A DNA stretch of 64,000 bases from Dasypus novemcinctus (Eukaryota > Chordata > Mammalia > Cingulata > Dasypodidae), in NCBI RefSeq assembly GCF_030445035.2, contig NC_080678.1, forward strand, positions 114,244,599-114,308,598, read 5' to 3'. The notes under the pieces were generated by a model. The model saw only the letters and a program-made list of their open reading frames with translations. It was not told the DNA's origin and did not search any database. The translations under genes were made by a program, and so were the position numbers. This document shows positions 31,810-42,256 of the stretch, piece after piece (position 1 is the stretch's first letter; every line of letters starts with the position of its first letter).

Positions 31810-33815
31810 GTACATCTGAGCCAGGTTAGGGAGGCAGAAGGGCCACCTCGATGTCTAGGAACACATGATCGCCATGGGCACTGGGTCTCTGTGTCCCTGG
31901 GGGGTCTTCTGCATTGCTGTCCTTGCAGTAGTTAGTGGCTTGCAAAGAAGCAATGCAGGGGGCACAAATCAATACACTTGGCTTCTGCCTTGGCTTGTTC
32001 TGTTGAAAGGGTATGGTGTACCCAGTTCACAGCTGGGCCCACCCATTGGTTGTTTTCTTTTCCTGCCCACTTTTCCATGCATGTCAGGGAGGACATCCTT
32101 ATTGTACCTGAAGTCCTTTTTGGAAGTGGCTGCACCAGGATGTCTTCCTAGGAGGGGCTTAGGCAGGGCAAAGAGGCCTGGGAAGCTGTTCTGAAGTTGA
32201 ATTCACATAGCATGCAGGCTCTTCTTTTTTGGTGCCCCTGTTACAGATCAGCCAGACATTTTATAGATCAACCAAAAGAGTGAATTTTTTAAAAAGATGC
32301 TTTTATTCATCCTTTAGATAAGAATGAGAAAGCAACAATTGTTTGTAATGAATAATAATATTATTATGTTTATTTGGGGCAGTTTTTCAGGGATTGATGG
32401 AGATAATGGGGGAGGTTAATGCCCCCACCCCCAATTGCCTGGGACCACCACTGCTATTTGGTTGAACAGTTCTAGAATTTAAGTGCAGGCTGCCTGCAAA
32501 TTCAGGCACATGGATTTCTCCCTCCCACTCCAGGGATGTGGCATTGCACAAATTCCTCTTATGTGCAGGAAAGCCTCATGTCACATCATCCACCCTTGTC
32601 TAGAGTCCACACACAGGCACCCCATTTTGCCTTGCCCCCCGGGAACCATGCATGTTCTTGTGCTCTCACAGACATGCAGCCCCCTGATGGCATTCCCAGG
32701 TGTCTGGCTGTCGTGGCCTGGAAGCCATGGGAGGGTGTCAGGAGGCTGTCCTGGGTCCCAGCAGTGGCCTCTCACCCAGGGGCCTGAGCCTGCCCTGGGA
32801 CTTCTGCAAACACCAACCTTCCTTTTATGGTCTCTGTTAGGTTTCCCAACATGATTACTGTTCTTCCCGCAATATTGTCTCCCTCCCAGTATTTCCCATG
32901 AAAGTGGGACCGAGAGGCGCAGCCAAATGATCCAATTTGTTGTCAGGAAATAGAATGCAGCTGATGTTTCTCAATTCAGAGTAGTTCAAGGATGGCCTGT
33001 TGTGGTGGGGGTTGTCAAAAACCAGTACCCAAAGTCTGTGATCCTCAAGCCACTAGTTTCAGAAGAATTTTGGACAATGGGTTCCCCACGATGGCTAGGA
33101 ATTACATGTCTTTTCTCTGGGGGACCTCAGCCACCTGTTGGCATCCTTCCTTCATCAGAGTTTGAGTTCCTTCCACAGCCATGACCTGCATTCCCGTAGC
33201 CACAGGAAGGCATTTCCACGGTGATGCTGGCTGGATCTATGGGCACAGATGGACCACCAGGACATTTTTTGCTGTTGGGGCAGCCAGTCTTGTGGGAAGT
33301 CAGGGCCAGACTGATAACATTCCTATCAGGAGCAGCCACCAAGGTCTATGGTAAAGTGAGTTTTAATCACCTGCAAAAGGTCTCCTAGCTTGTCTTACTT
33401 TTAGTCAGGGCACCAATTGCAAAGTTGGCTTTTCAACCCATCACAAGTCCCCCACAGTCTCTTGGGAGGTTGTGGAAGAAAAGGCCCAGTGCTTACCATA
33501 TTGCTAGGGACAAGGACAAGAGGACATTTGAAGGAAATGGCCAGGAATACAGCATTAGACAATGGTGGCCCCACAGCTCCTTACTGAATACCTTTAGATT
33601 GGAATAACTCCTAATCAAATCCATTCAACGTGTGAGCGTGGGCACATCTCTCAGGGCTAATGAGTCTGTTTTGAATATAGTAAATCTACTTGTGTGTTTG
33701 TATGTCCCACTCTAAAGAAATCTACTATTCCTTCTTCCCACATACATATATTGAGCACCTAATATTAACAGTGAATACATTTATTGAGGCTCTACAATGG
33801 ACTAAGCACTCTATC
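31810..33815 (+). other. FRMPD2 intron, no gene recognised
   Basis: Intronic sequence with no named repeat and no exon-like block. Confidence 0.45.
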
Positions 33816-33819
33816 ATCT

Positions 33820-34290
33820 ATCTACCCATCCATCCATCCATCTATCATCTATATATCTATCATCTATCAATATCCCTATCTCTCTCTGTCATTCATCTAT
33901 ACATCCATTTATCATTCTATCATCCATCCATCCATATGTACATATATTTATTATCTATCTATCCATCCCTCATCTATGTATCCATTTATCATTCTACCTA
34001 TCCATTCACCCTTTCATTTATCATTCTATTATCTACCTATCATCCATCCATACACCCACTTATCATTCTACCATATATACATACATAATTCTATCATCTA
34101 TTATCTATCCATCCATCATCTGTATATCTATCATCTTTCTATATCCCTCTCTCTCATCCATCTGTACATCCATCCATCCATCCATCCATACTTCCATCCA
34201 TCCACACATACATACCTTTATCATTCTATCTATCTATGTATCTATCTATGTATCTATCTATCTATCTATGTATCTATCTATGTATCTATG

Positions 34291-34340
<50 letters not shown>

Positions 34341-34380
34341 CCTATCTATCTATCTATCTATCTATCATCTATCTACCGTC
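33820..34380. repeat. (ATCC)n/(ATCT)n microsatellite, ~560 bp
   Basis: Interrupted CATC and CATCCATC units give way to near-pure TCTA repeats (about 34215-34365). Length polymorphism is likely. The open frames here are translated tetranucleotides. Confidence 0.95.
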
Positions 34381-34599
34381 TCCCTAATCCTTACCAAAAC
34401 CCTACCAGGTAGTTGCTATATTACTTCTATTTAGTGTAAGGAAATTGAGGTCACCATTCTTAAATGCCTTGCTCAAGGATTCACTTTTTAATTCATGACT
34501 TCATGTTCTTTCCTCTGTTCTTTGCCAGGTCAAGGGTTAGATGTGGGGTACACAGGGATCAGTCACCCAGGCTGTATCCTAGTTTGGTTATTACCAAGT

Positions 34600-34840
34600 A
34601 CCCCAGAAAGAGCCCTACAGGTTGGAGATGCTGCTGAGTGCTCAAGATCCAGAGAGGCTGGATTTAAGAGCACTGCCACGTACTGCCTGCGGGGACTTAG
34701 GCCAGTGACTTAATCCTTTTGGCTTTGTTTTCTCAAGTTTGAATTGGGATAACACCTTCCTCATGGGACTATGAGAAGATGGGAAGGCATATAGATCTAG
34801 GATTTGTACCTGGCAGGAGCTTAATAAGGAGGAGTTGATG
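34600..34840 (+). repeat. MIR SINE fragment
   Basis: CAGAGAGGCTGGATTTAAGAG, ACTTAGGCCAGTGACTTAATC and GCAGGAGCTTAATAAGGAGG follow the MIR order from tRNA-like head to tail. Confidence 0.65.
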
Positions 34841-35072
34841 TTCTCTCCTCTGATCTGGTGTTTTCATAGTCGGGTTACTTAAGCGTCATTTAGGTTTTGA
34901 AATCACATTTCATATCTTCCTTCCCTCTTTTCTTAAAGCACCATCCTTCCCTAGATGCTAAGCTTACATCCTTCCCTGGAGCTCTGAAAGTCCCTCTGTC
35001 ACTGGAAGAAAGTGCTGTGCTCCACGTAGAGCTGCCCACGTTTCCCAGCTGCTGACTTCTTCTTGGCTTGTT

Positions 35073-35421
35073 GTTTTTTTTTTTAAGATTTATTTATTTA
35101 TTTAATTCCCCCCCTCCCCCGGTTGTCTGTTCTCTGTGTCTATTTGCTGCCATCTTGTTTCTTTGTCCGCTTCTGTTGTCATCAGCAGCACGGGAAGTGT
35201 GGGTGGCGCCATTCCTCAGCAGGCTGCACTTTCTTTCGCACTGGGCGGCTTTCCTTACGGGGCGCACTCCTTGCGCATGGGGCTCCCCTACACAGGGACT
35301 CCTTATGCGCATCAGCACTGCGCATCGGCCAGCTCCACACAGGTCAAGGAGGCCCAGGGTTTGAACCGCGGACCTCCCATGTGGTAGACGGATGCCCTAA
35401 CCCTGGGCTAAGTCCATTTCC
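35073..35421 (-). mobile_element. DAS-type tRNA-derived SINE, 18 bp before a FRMPD2 exon
   Basis: It shows a T-rich tail on the left, the body GGGCGCACTCCTTGCGC, and the complemented head GTTTGAACCGCGGACCTCCC on the right. Duplicated target CTTGGCTTGTT lies at 35062-35072 and 35422-35432. The right copy is the pyrimidine-rich run of the FRMPD2 acceptor at 35439, so the insertion hit the splice-acceptor region itself and moved the original branch-point area about 350 bp away. Confidence 0.95.
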
Positions 35422-35439
35422 CTTGGCTTGTTTTTATAG

Positions 35440-35648
35440 GTGTCTGTGAGCACACCCCAAACAAGGAAATGAATAGCGGCACAGCCAATGCTGGGATCTT
35501 CATCATGGACAGCCTGGGTGACGGGAATCAGGGATGTTTTCTTTCACACACACAAGATCAGGAGAGAAATATTGAAGAAGTAGAAAAGGCTCAGGCTCAG
35601 AGCTCAGTGCCCAGACCGGTGCCTCCACTTTCCCCTCTGCCAGTAAAG
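35440..35648 (+). CDS. FRMPD2: FRMPD2 exon, linker between PDZ1 and PDZ2
   Basis: The acceptor is GTTTTTATAG and the donor CAGTAAAG|GTACTC. The open frame reads VCEHTPNKEMNSGTANAG, FLSHTQDQERNIEEVEKAQ and SSVPRPVPPLSPLPVK. It is a disordered linker whose QDQ-RN-EE core matches what I recall of FRMPD2. The phase fits both sides: 2 bases in from PDZ1 and 0 out to 38529. The DAS SINE at 35073-35421 sits right before the acceptor, so efficient splicing of this exon is doubtful. Confidence 0.88.
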
Positions 35649-36824
35649 GTACTCCTTTCCTCTGCTCACTTCCTAGAATTTGGAGGAGAGAGAACAGGTG
35701 GTGGGGCCTAACAGCACTGCCTTTGAAGTCCTCCTTTTCTCTTTATTTGCCATGTCAGGTGGATAGGAGTTTAATGTCTCAGTTTTCTAATCTGTAGAAT
35801 GGAAATAAATTTCTGCCTTGCTTGGTTTTGAGAAGAGTATAAAGGGGAGTAAGCTCTTAGTCAGTACCTGGGCCACAGGGCACAGTGTTTGAGCCTTCAG
35901 TACCCATAGTTGCTCATTATAATTATTCCTGGCAATGACAACATGAAGAGATTGATTTCTGCAAAGGGCAATGAATAGACAATCAGGCAGCTCCTATTCT
36001 TGGCCTCTGATTCATCCCGAAGCTGGAAACTCAAGGGCTTTGCTCTGCGCAGCCCCCATCAGGGAGGAAGATCCTAAAGCCCATCTTTGGTGTACCAGTC
36101 ATCTGTGTGCCTCCATCCTGCCTCCGCCGTCCTCTAGCAGTGTCACTTCAGATGCTGGGTGGGGTAGTCTCCCTGTGTTCTACCAGACCCCTCTCCGGCC
36201 TCTGCCTACTGCTTTGGACCCTGTGAAGCTGGTGTTTTTGGACTATCAGCAGCCTGCCTTGCCCTCTGTTTTCTGGTAGCCCCCGCTCAGGGGAAGATCC
36301 AACAGAAGCCTGGAGGTTGAGGAAGAGTGAGGACAGCTTTTCACTCTACCTCTGCATGACCACCACGAGCTGGCTGTGTTCCTTTGAATACCACAGTGCC
36401 CATCAGGCAGTCTTCGCCATGTAACTCCTCTCTCTAGGTTCCATCAACTGCTCCCCCTTTTGGCCCTTCAGGCCTAGGGGTAGTAAAGGCTCCCATTATT
36501 TCTAGCTGCACAGCACCTAACCTGTTCCTTATCAGTTTCTCTAAATGCTGCCAATGCCTTTGAAAACAGGCCTTTCACTAAACTCTCTTCCATGACCCAA
36601 GTTGAGCCTATGCACCTTCTAGCTCTTTCTGGGACCCTGATGGAAACAGGCAAGTCATTCCACTTCTCAGAGCCTCATGCTCCACTTTTGCTATCATTAT
36701 CTGCTATGATGGAGGGCTTCATGAAAATCCCTGCCTCTTTGGCCATGGAGCTCACCCAGACAGGGCCTCCTATGAAGAACCGGATGCAGGGGGTCTGCAA
36801 GAGAAGACGGGCAGCTGATGTGCA
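35649..36824 (+). other. FRMPD2 intron, no gene recognised
   Basis: No exon-like block or named repeat. Confidence 0.45.
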
Positions 36825-37065
36825 CTGAGCGCTTAACTATGTGCCAGGCAGCATCCTAAATACTTTCAGGTACCATCTCATGGAGTCTTTAAGGCAACCC
36901 TAGAAGATAGTTACAATTAAAAACTCTTTTAAGAGATGCGGTACCTAAGGCACAGAGAGAAGGAGGAGCACACCCAATGGCCCACGGAGGGTATGCACCC
37001 ACACTGGGATTCAAATCAAAGGAGTCTGACTCCACAGGCAAAAGCTTAACCACCGGGCCACACAT
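36825..37065 (-). repeat. MIR SINE fragment, minus strand
   Basis: TATGTGCCAGGCAGCATCCTA, ACCATCTCATGGAGTC, AAGGCACAGAGAGAAG and GGGATTCAAATCAAAGGAGTC are the complemented MIR order, including the tRNA-like end. Confidence 0.8.
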
Positions 37066-37840
37066 CAGAGGCTCCCTTGGCCAGAAGCGGGGCTTCAGAC
37101 TGGTGTTCTCCGAGCCTGGTTTTCTCTGGACCCTGCTTTCTGGCAGGATGCTGAGGGTCACCACAGCCATGACTCTCATGACCCAGCCTGGAGAACGGCC
37201 AGGGCCCAGGATCCCTGGGCCACCGGGCAGCTTCACTGCCAGGAAGCTCCTGGGGCACGTTGGGTGTCAACTCTCAGAGGCTGTTTCACTCTTTGATTTT
37301 TAAAATTGAGACCAAATACCATGGGGTGTGTGCGTGGGGTGGTCTGGGAAGGCTAGGGTTTTGTCTGTGACTATACCAGTCTCTTTGGAAAGTCTTCTTT
37401 TTGATAGATCATTATTCCATTTACTCCAGCTTGTTTATTTTCTGTGTCCAGGTTACATTTTCCAATGTAGCAACTAGGACACAGCCTAGGAGAGGGGACA
37501 GAATGGACAAGAGCCTGGAGTGCCCTTGGGCCCAGCTGCTGGACGTGGGCTGTGTGGCCAGTGGGACATCCACAGCAGCCTGGGCGTTCCCTCCTAGCCC
37601 TGTGTGACTCTGGCTTGGTTTCCCGCTGTTGCTTGCTGAGACCCCCCCAGTTCTGTGAGTGCTCCTATCGCCTGAATGTGGGTTCACCTTTTGGTTCTTC
37701 CACTGCCTGGCTACGTGTTCTTACATTTCTGAGCCTCCAGATGATAACATGCACTTTATCTCATGCACTTTATCACAACTGCATTTAGCATCACAACTTT
37801 TTGGGGTTAATTGGGAATCTGTTTGTTAAAAGTCTGTCCC
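37066..37840 (+). other. FRMPD2 intron, no gene recognised
   Basis: No recognisable elements. Confidence 0.4.
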
Positions 37841-37982
37841 ACAGTAAATGGTAAGTTCAATAAGGGCAGGAATCATGTCTCACTTATCACTGCCATATTC
37901 CCAGCGACTTGCACAATGCCTGGCACATAATTAGTGCTCAATAAATGTTGTTGAATGATTGGATGAATGAGAGAACAGATCT
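37841..37982 (+). repeat. L2 LINE 3' end
   Basis: AAGGGCAGGAATCATGTCTC, GACTTGCACAATGCCTGGCA and GCTCAATAAATGTTGTTGAA form the well-known L2 3' end. Confidence 0.85.
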
Positions 37983-38528
37983 AACATGGTTATTGTCATA
38001 GCACCAAGCAAAATGCTTGGTACAGAATAGAAAATTTTTCTCTTCTCACCTTCCCTGGAGCAGCCATCCATCCTAGCCATGATTGCTAGGAATTAGTGAA
38101 GCTCTTCCTGAAGTTTCCTTCCACCTGAGAAGCTTTTGTCTGTCTGGTATCTGGTATGCCATTGCTTGTCCGTGTATCCTGTGTGAAGTTACCAGGATGT
38201 CTCTGGAACACGTCAGTTTAACATAGAAGCTCACATCATGAGTGGAGACTTGAGGGAACCCACCTTTATTGAGCCCCTGCTGTGTGCTGCACGTCATTCA
38301 CAGCCACACTAAGTTAGGAGGGAGCTCTCTCGTTCCATTTTTGTGGACTGTGAAAAACTGAGTCTGAAGAGACCAAAATACCATCCCAGGCCATACAGGG
38401 AGGAGCTAATAAAGCTGGAAATGAAGCTCTTGTTCTTTCTGTCAGCAGCTGGGAGCTAAGTGGTGCCATTGCTTATAGATGGGGTGAGTGCCTTCATGTT
38501 TTCTTTTTATTCTTTTGGTTTGGTGCAG

Positions 38529-38633
38529 AGTGCTGGTTCTTCTCATCCACTATCCCCTTCAGAAACCAATGCTGGTGAAATCTACTTTGTGGAACTGGTG
38601 AAAGAAGATGGGACTCTTGGATTCAGTGTGACT
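38529..38633 (+). CDS. FRMPD2: FRMPD2 exon, PDZ2 first strands
   Basis: The acceptor is TTTGGTGCAG and the donor GTGACT|GTAAGA. Thirty-five codons are open: [19 protein letters not shown] then [22 protein letters not shown] is the carboxylate-binding loop and beta-2 strand of a PDZ domain. It starts and ends in phase 0, matching 35648 and 40841. This block carries no lesion. Confidence 0.92.
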
Positions 38634-39719
38634 GTAAGAGTTGTTAGGAGAGCATGGAAAGCCAATGTTGAAATGATGGCCATTTGGCGGGCATCCATGC
38701 ATATGGCAACCTTTGATAATGTACTCATGGTGCACAAGCATGTACACCACCACTAGGGAGGTGGATGAACTAAGAAATCAGCAGGAGCCTGCAGTGGAGG
38801 ATGGAGGTCAAAGGCAAACTGGGAGATGCAGGTCACCCTTGGTTTGCAGGTGCTAAGGAGCACCAGCAAGCAGAGGAGGAAATATGAGTGGAATTGAGGG
38901 ATGTATCCTGACTTTGAGGTTAAGGTGGTTGGCAAGGAGAAGGCAAGGATGGTATGACTGCAGGGGCAAAAGCCAAAGGTGAGTGGGGTCATCCACAATC
39001 ATCCAGAACAGGACCAGGGTGGAGTCTTGGTTCCCCCCCAGCTACAAGGGCCAGCTACAAGTCACATTGGTGAGGCCTTGGCCAGGACTGGCACTTTGTT
39101 TTTGGTTTCTGGGCTTTATCTGGCAGACCCTTGAGGAGAGTTTGGGGCATGGTAGCCACAAAGGGTGGTGGGAACTCAGAGGTAGGAAGCTTTTGCCCTT
39201 GTTACAGACATTGGAATGGGTCTGGATTCCAGGAACTTTGTTGTTAGATTTAATTACTGATTGGAAACAGGATAGAATTTTCCGTCAGGAAGGGAATGCT
39301 ATGGCTAGTGAAAATTTCCAAAAGAAGCCCAAGAGCTAGGTGAATGGAGGACATTCTTTGCTTTCCTACCAGATAATGCTGTGTGCCTAGAGCAAGGATA
39401 CCTGAATTGTTGGATCATCATCCAGCCATAAATTTGATGTCAGTGGAAGATTTTACATGTGCATATAAGAAACCAAGAAATAATGTGCATGTGTCCACAT
39501 TGAGTGAATGGACTGGTAAAGAGTATAGACAATTTATCCTTGCCTTTGGGTAGCAGTCCTATCAGACACCAAAACATGGTTATTTCTCCTTTGAGAAACT
39601 TGCTAAATTTTGGTATAGTCACAATTAATAAATATGCTGATAAGAGGTAGGCTACTTCCTTTGGCTAGCAAAACACTTTCAATTTCTTTGGGGAAATTTA
39701 ATTTCAAAAATAATTATTG
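38634..39719 (+). other. FRMPD2 intron, no gene recognised
   Basis: Intronic sequence without named elements. Confidence 0.4.
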
Positions 39720-40058
39720 AAATGTCACATTCTAATCCAAATGACCATTAAACAAATGGAAAACCACAGAAATACAAATTAAATTAGAATAAAGCTTCCA
39801 ACCTTATTTCTACCAGATTGGCAAAATTTTGCTGGTGGGATGCAGAGAGCAGGTATTCTCATACAAAGCCAGTGGAAAAGTGAATAATTATTTTAACATT
39901 CACATTGGGATGCAATCTAGAACATCTGTTACAATTAACAGTGAACGTATTTATTAATATGTATCAATAAAATTGGTTTTAAAAAGTGAGAACAGCTTTC
40001 CACCCAGAAATACTACTCCTGGGAATCTATTTCATGGAAATAAGAGTCCTAGTAAGTA
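39720..40058 (+). repeat. Old L1 3' fragment
   Basis: TCTACCAGATTGGCAAAATT and CACCCAGAAATACTACTCCTG followed by GGGAATCTATTTCATGGAAA match old L1 ORF2 C-terminal text. Confidence 0.65.
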
Positions 40059-40071
40059 GTGCTGTATGTGA

Positions 40072-40262
40072 GAGAGGAGGAGGTGGAGGAGAAGGAGAAG
40101 GAAGAGGAGATGGAGGAGGAGGAGGTAAGAGGAGGAGGAGAAGGAGGGGGAGGGGGAGGAGAAGGAGAAGGAAGAGGAGATGGAGGAGGAGGAGGAAGAG
40201 GAGGAGGAAGTGGAGGAGGTGGAGGGGGAGGAGGAGGAGATGGAGAAGAAGAAGGAGAAAGA
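40072..40262. repeat. (GGA)n polypurine tract, ~190 bp
   Basis: An almost uninterrupted purine strand of GGA, GAA and GGGA units. Frames here translate to Glu/Gly/Arg or Ser runs and are not genes. Confidence 0.95.
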
Positions 40263-40840
40263 AATTCTTTGAGAATAGTATGATTCCATTGTAAATATCT
40301 TTATATGTGTGTTTACCTGCATAAAGTAAATTGGAAAGAAAAAGATAGAATTAGGTCTTTATCTGCTAAACTCTAGAGAAATGGTCACCATCTCCTGTCA
40401 AGTAAAAAAAAATGAGCTGCAGCATGCTATGTAGAGATTAACTCTATTTTTGTACATACAAACTATCCACCAACATGAGAGGGGCCAGGCTCCAGCCGCC
40501 AGGCAGTAGCCACAGTCAGCCACATTGGTTTCTACCCACGGAGAGATGTGCTGTGCATCAGATGCAATTCCAATTCCCGAGAGCCTTCCCTGCACCCAGC
40601 TTGGGTTCTGGGGATACGGCAAAGCTCCTGCACGTGGAATGCATTCTTGAGAGCTCCTACCCTTCTTGCTCCATGGGTGCTGTAGTCTAAACTAACAGGA
40701 AAACATATGACAGTGTCCAAAGGCGGTAAGGTACTGGGATAGAGTGGTAGGCGGGTGGGGCTGCCTTCATCAGGGAGCTCGGGCAGGGCCTCCCCCAGGG
40801 CAGCCGGCAGGGTGGTGAGCTGCGAGATTCAGCTTTCCAG

Positions 40841-40934
40841 GGTGGCACGACCACGCGTGTGCTCTATGGAGGCATCTAGGTGAAGTCCATCATTCCTGGA
40901 GGGCCCACCGCCAGGGAAGGGTGGATCCTGCAGG
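40841..40934 (+). pseudogene. FRMPD2: FRMPD2 exon, PDZ2 middle, with in-frame TAG
   Basis: The acceptor is GCTTTCCAG at 40840 and the donor CAGG|GTAAGA at 40935. In phase 0 the translation is GGTTTRVLYGGI, stop, VKSIIPGGPTAREGWILQ, plus one base. The pattern YGGI-x-VKSI..GGPAA..G..L..G is a classic PDZ beta-2/alpha-1 stretch and close to FRMPD2 PDZ2. The stop TAG at 40877-40879 stands where an aromatic residue (Tyr, TAY) is expected, one base change away. Splice sites are intact, so any transcript would carry the stop. Confidence 0.9.
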
Positions 40935-41546
40935 GTAAGAGATGGCGCTTAGTGCGGAATTTGCATCCTGCAGCCAACAGCCTCAGCAGGCAGACTTTAG
41001 ACCCTGGCCTCGCCCACTTCCGCTCTGTGAAACCTCGTGCCAGCAGAGTGCCCCTCCTGGTTTTGGTTCCATCACCTGCAAAGGAAGTAAGTTAACCTGC
41101 CCTGCCCAAGATAGGTCTACTGTGGGCATTGGATGCTCTATATCGGCAAGTGATGTAAAGCAAGCTATGTGCTTCCCTTGCATTGTGACTCACTTTCATA
41201 GCTGAGGAGGATCTTGCCAGCTTTTTCTCGGCCCTATCTCGTGGCCCATGGCTCTAAAGGAAGGGGCTAATTTTCTCTTATTCTCCAAAACTGTCAGAAT
41301 TGAGTCAGAAAGGGCACTTAGAATCTTCCTTATCTTCATGTCCCCTAGAATTCCAGTGTCCTCCATCTCAATGGCAACTCCCTAAACTTTTTTGAAATAA
41401 AGCACATCCTGGAGCTATAAAAATTACCCCTGAGAGGCTTGACAAAACCATTTCTCAGGGAAATGGGGGCGAGGATGAGGGTGAGCCCATCTGTTTTAAC
41501 CATTTTGTGAGCCAGTGATGGAAAGATTTTTCTATCGCTGACTGAT
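40935..41546 (+). other. FRMPD2 intron
   Basis: No repeat or exon recognised before the SINE target site. Confidence 0.4.
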
Positions 41547-41557
41547 TACATGCTTTG

Positions 41558-41946
41558 TTTTTTTGGTTGTTGTTGTTTTTTTTGTTTTTTAAAGATTTAT
41601 TTATTTAATTTCCCCCCTTCCCCTGGTTGTCTGTTCTTGGTGTCTATTTGCTGCATCTTGTTTCTTTGTCCACTTCTGTTGTCGTCAGTGGCACGGGAAG
41701 TGTGGGCGGCGCCATTCCTGGGCAGGCTGCTCTTTCTTTTCGCGCTGGGCAGCTTTCCTCACGGGTGCACTCCTTGCGCGTGGGGCTCCCCCACGCTGGG
41801 GACACCCTTGTGTGGCACGACACTCCTTGCGGGCATCAGCGCTGCGCATGGCCAGCTCCACACGGGTCAAGGAGGCCCGGGTTTGAACCGCGGACCTCCC
41901 ATATGGTAGACGGACGCCCTAACCACTGGGCCAAAGTCCGTTTCCC
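41558..41946 (-). mobile_element. DAS-type tRNA-derived SINE, minus strand
   Basis: T-rich tail on the left, head complement GTTTGAACCGCGGACCTCCC on the right, and perfect 11-bp duplication TACATGCTTTG at 41547-41557 and 41947-41957. The clean duplication points to recent insertion. It sits about 225 bp upstream of the next PDZ2 exon. Confidence 0.95.
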
Positions 41947-42170
41947 TACATGCTTTGGAAGGATGGACTGAAAGGAGCTGCCCGGCGTTCAGAGTGGGGT
42001 GCAGCTCCTGGCCAAGGCAGGGATCCCCTGATTCTGCAGGGACACCGCGTAGCTCTGCCTTCCCCTCCCCTCCTTGAGGTCCTGGGCAGGGTGCTGGGGC
42101 AGGGGTGTGGAAGAAGAGGCCTTCCTGCCAAAGCGCTGGGATGTGAGGGCAACATCTGTCCCTCCCCCAG

Positions 42171-42256
42171 GTGACCGGCTCCTCTAGGTGGATGGAACGA
42201 GCATGTGCGGCCTCACCCACAGGCAGGCTGTCCCGGGCCTCAAGGGTTCAGGGCAG
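42171..42256 (+). pseudogene. FRMPD2: FRMPD2 exon, PDZ2 end, with in-frame TAG
   Basis: The acceptor is CCTCCCCCAG and the donor GGGCAG|GTAAGG. In the phase handed over from 40934 it reads GDRLL, stop, VDGTSMCGLTHRQAV then PGLKGSGQ. GDRLL-x-VDG and the alpha-2 helix are hallmarks of the PDZ C-terminal half. The stop TAG (42185-42187) stands at a position usually Gln (CAG), a single C-to-T change. This second, separate stop in the same domain shows the frame is no longer kept. Confidence 0.92.

Noticed and set aside
33690..34434. Open frames of 132 and 216 codons
   Set aside because: Translated ATCC/ATCT microsatellite.
39986..40322. Arg/Gly/Glu-rich and Ser-rich frames
   Set aside because: Translated GGA polypurine tract and its complement.
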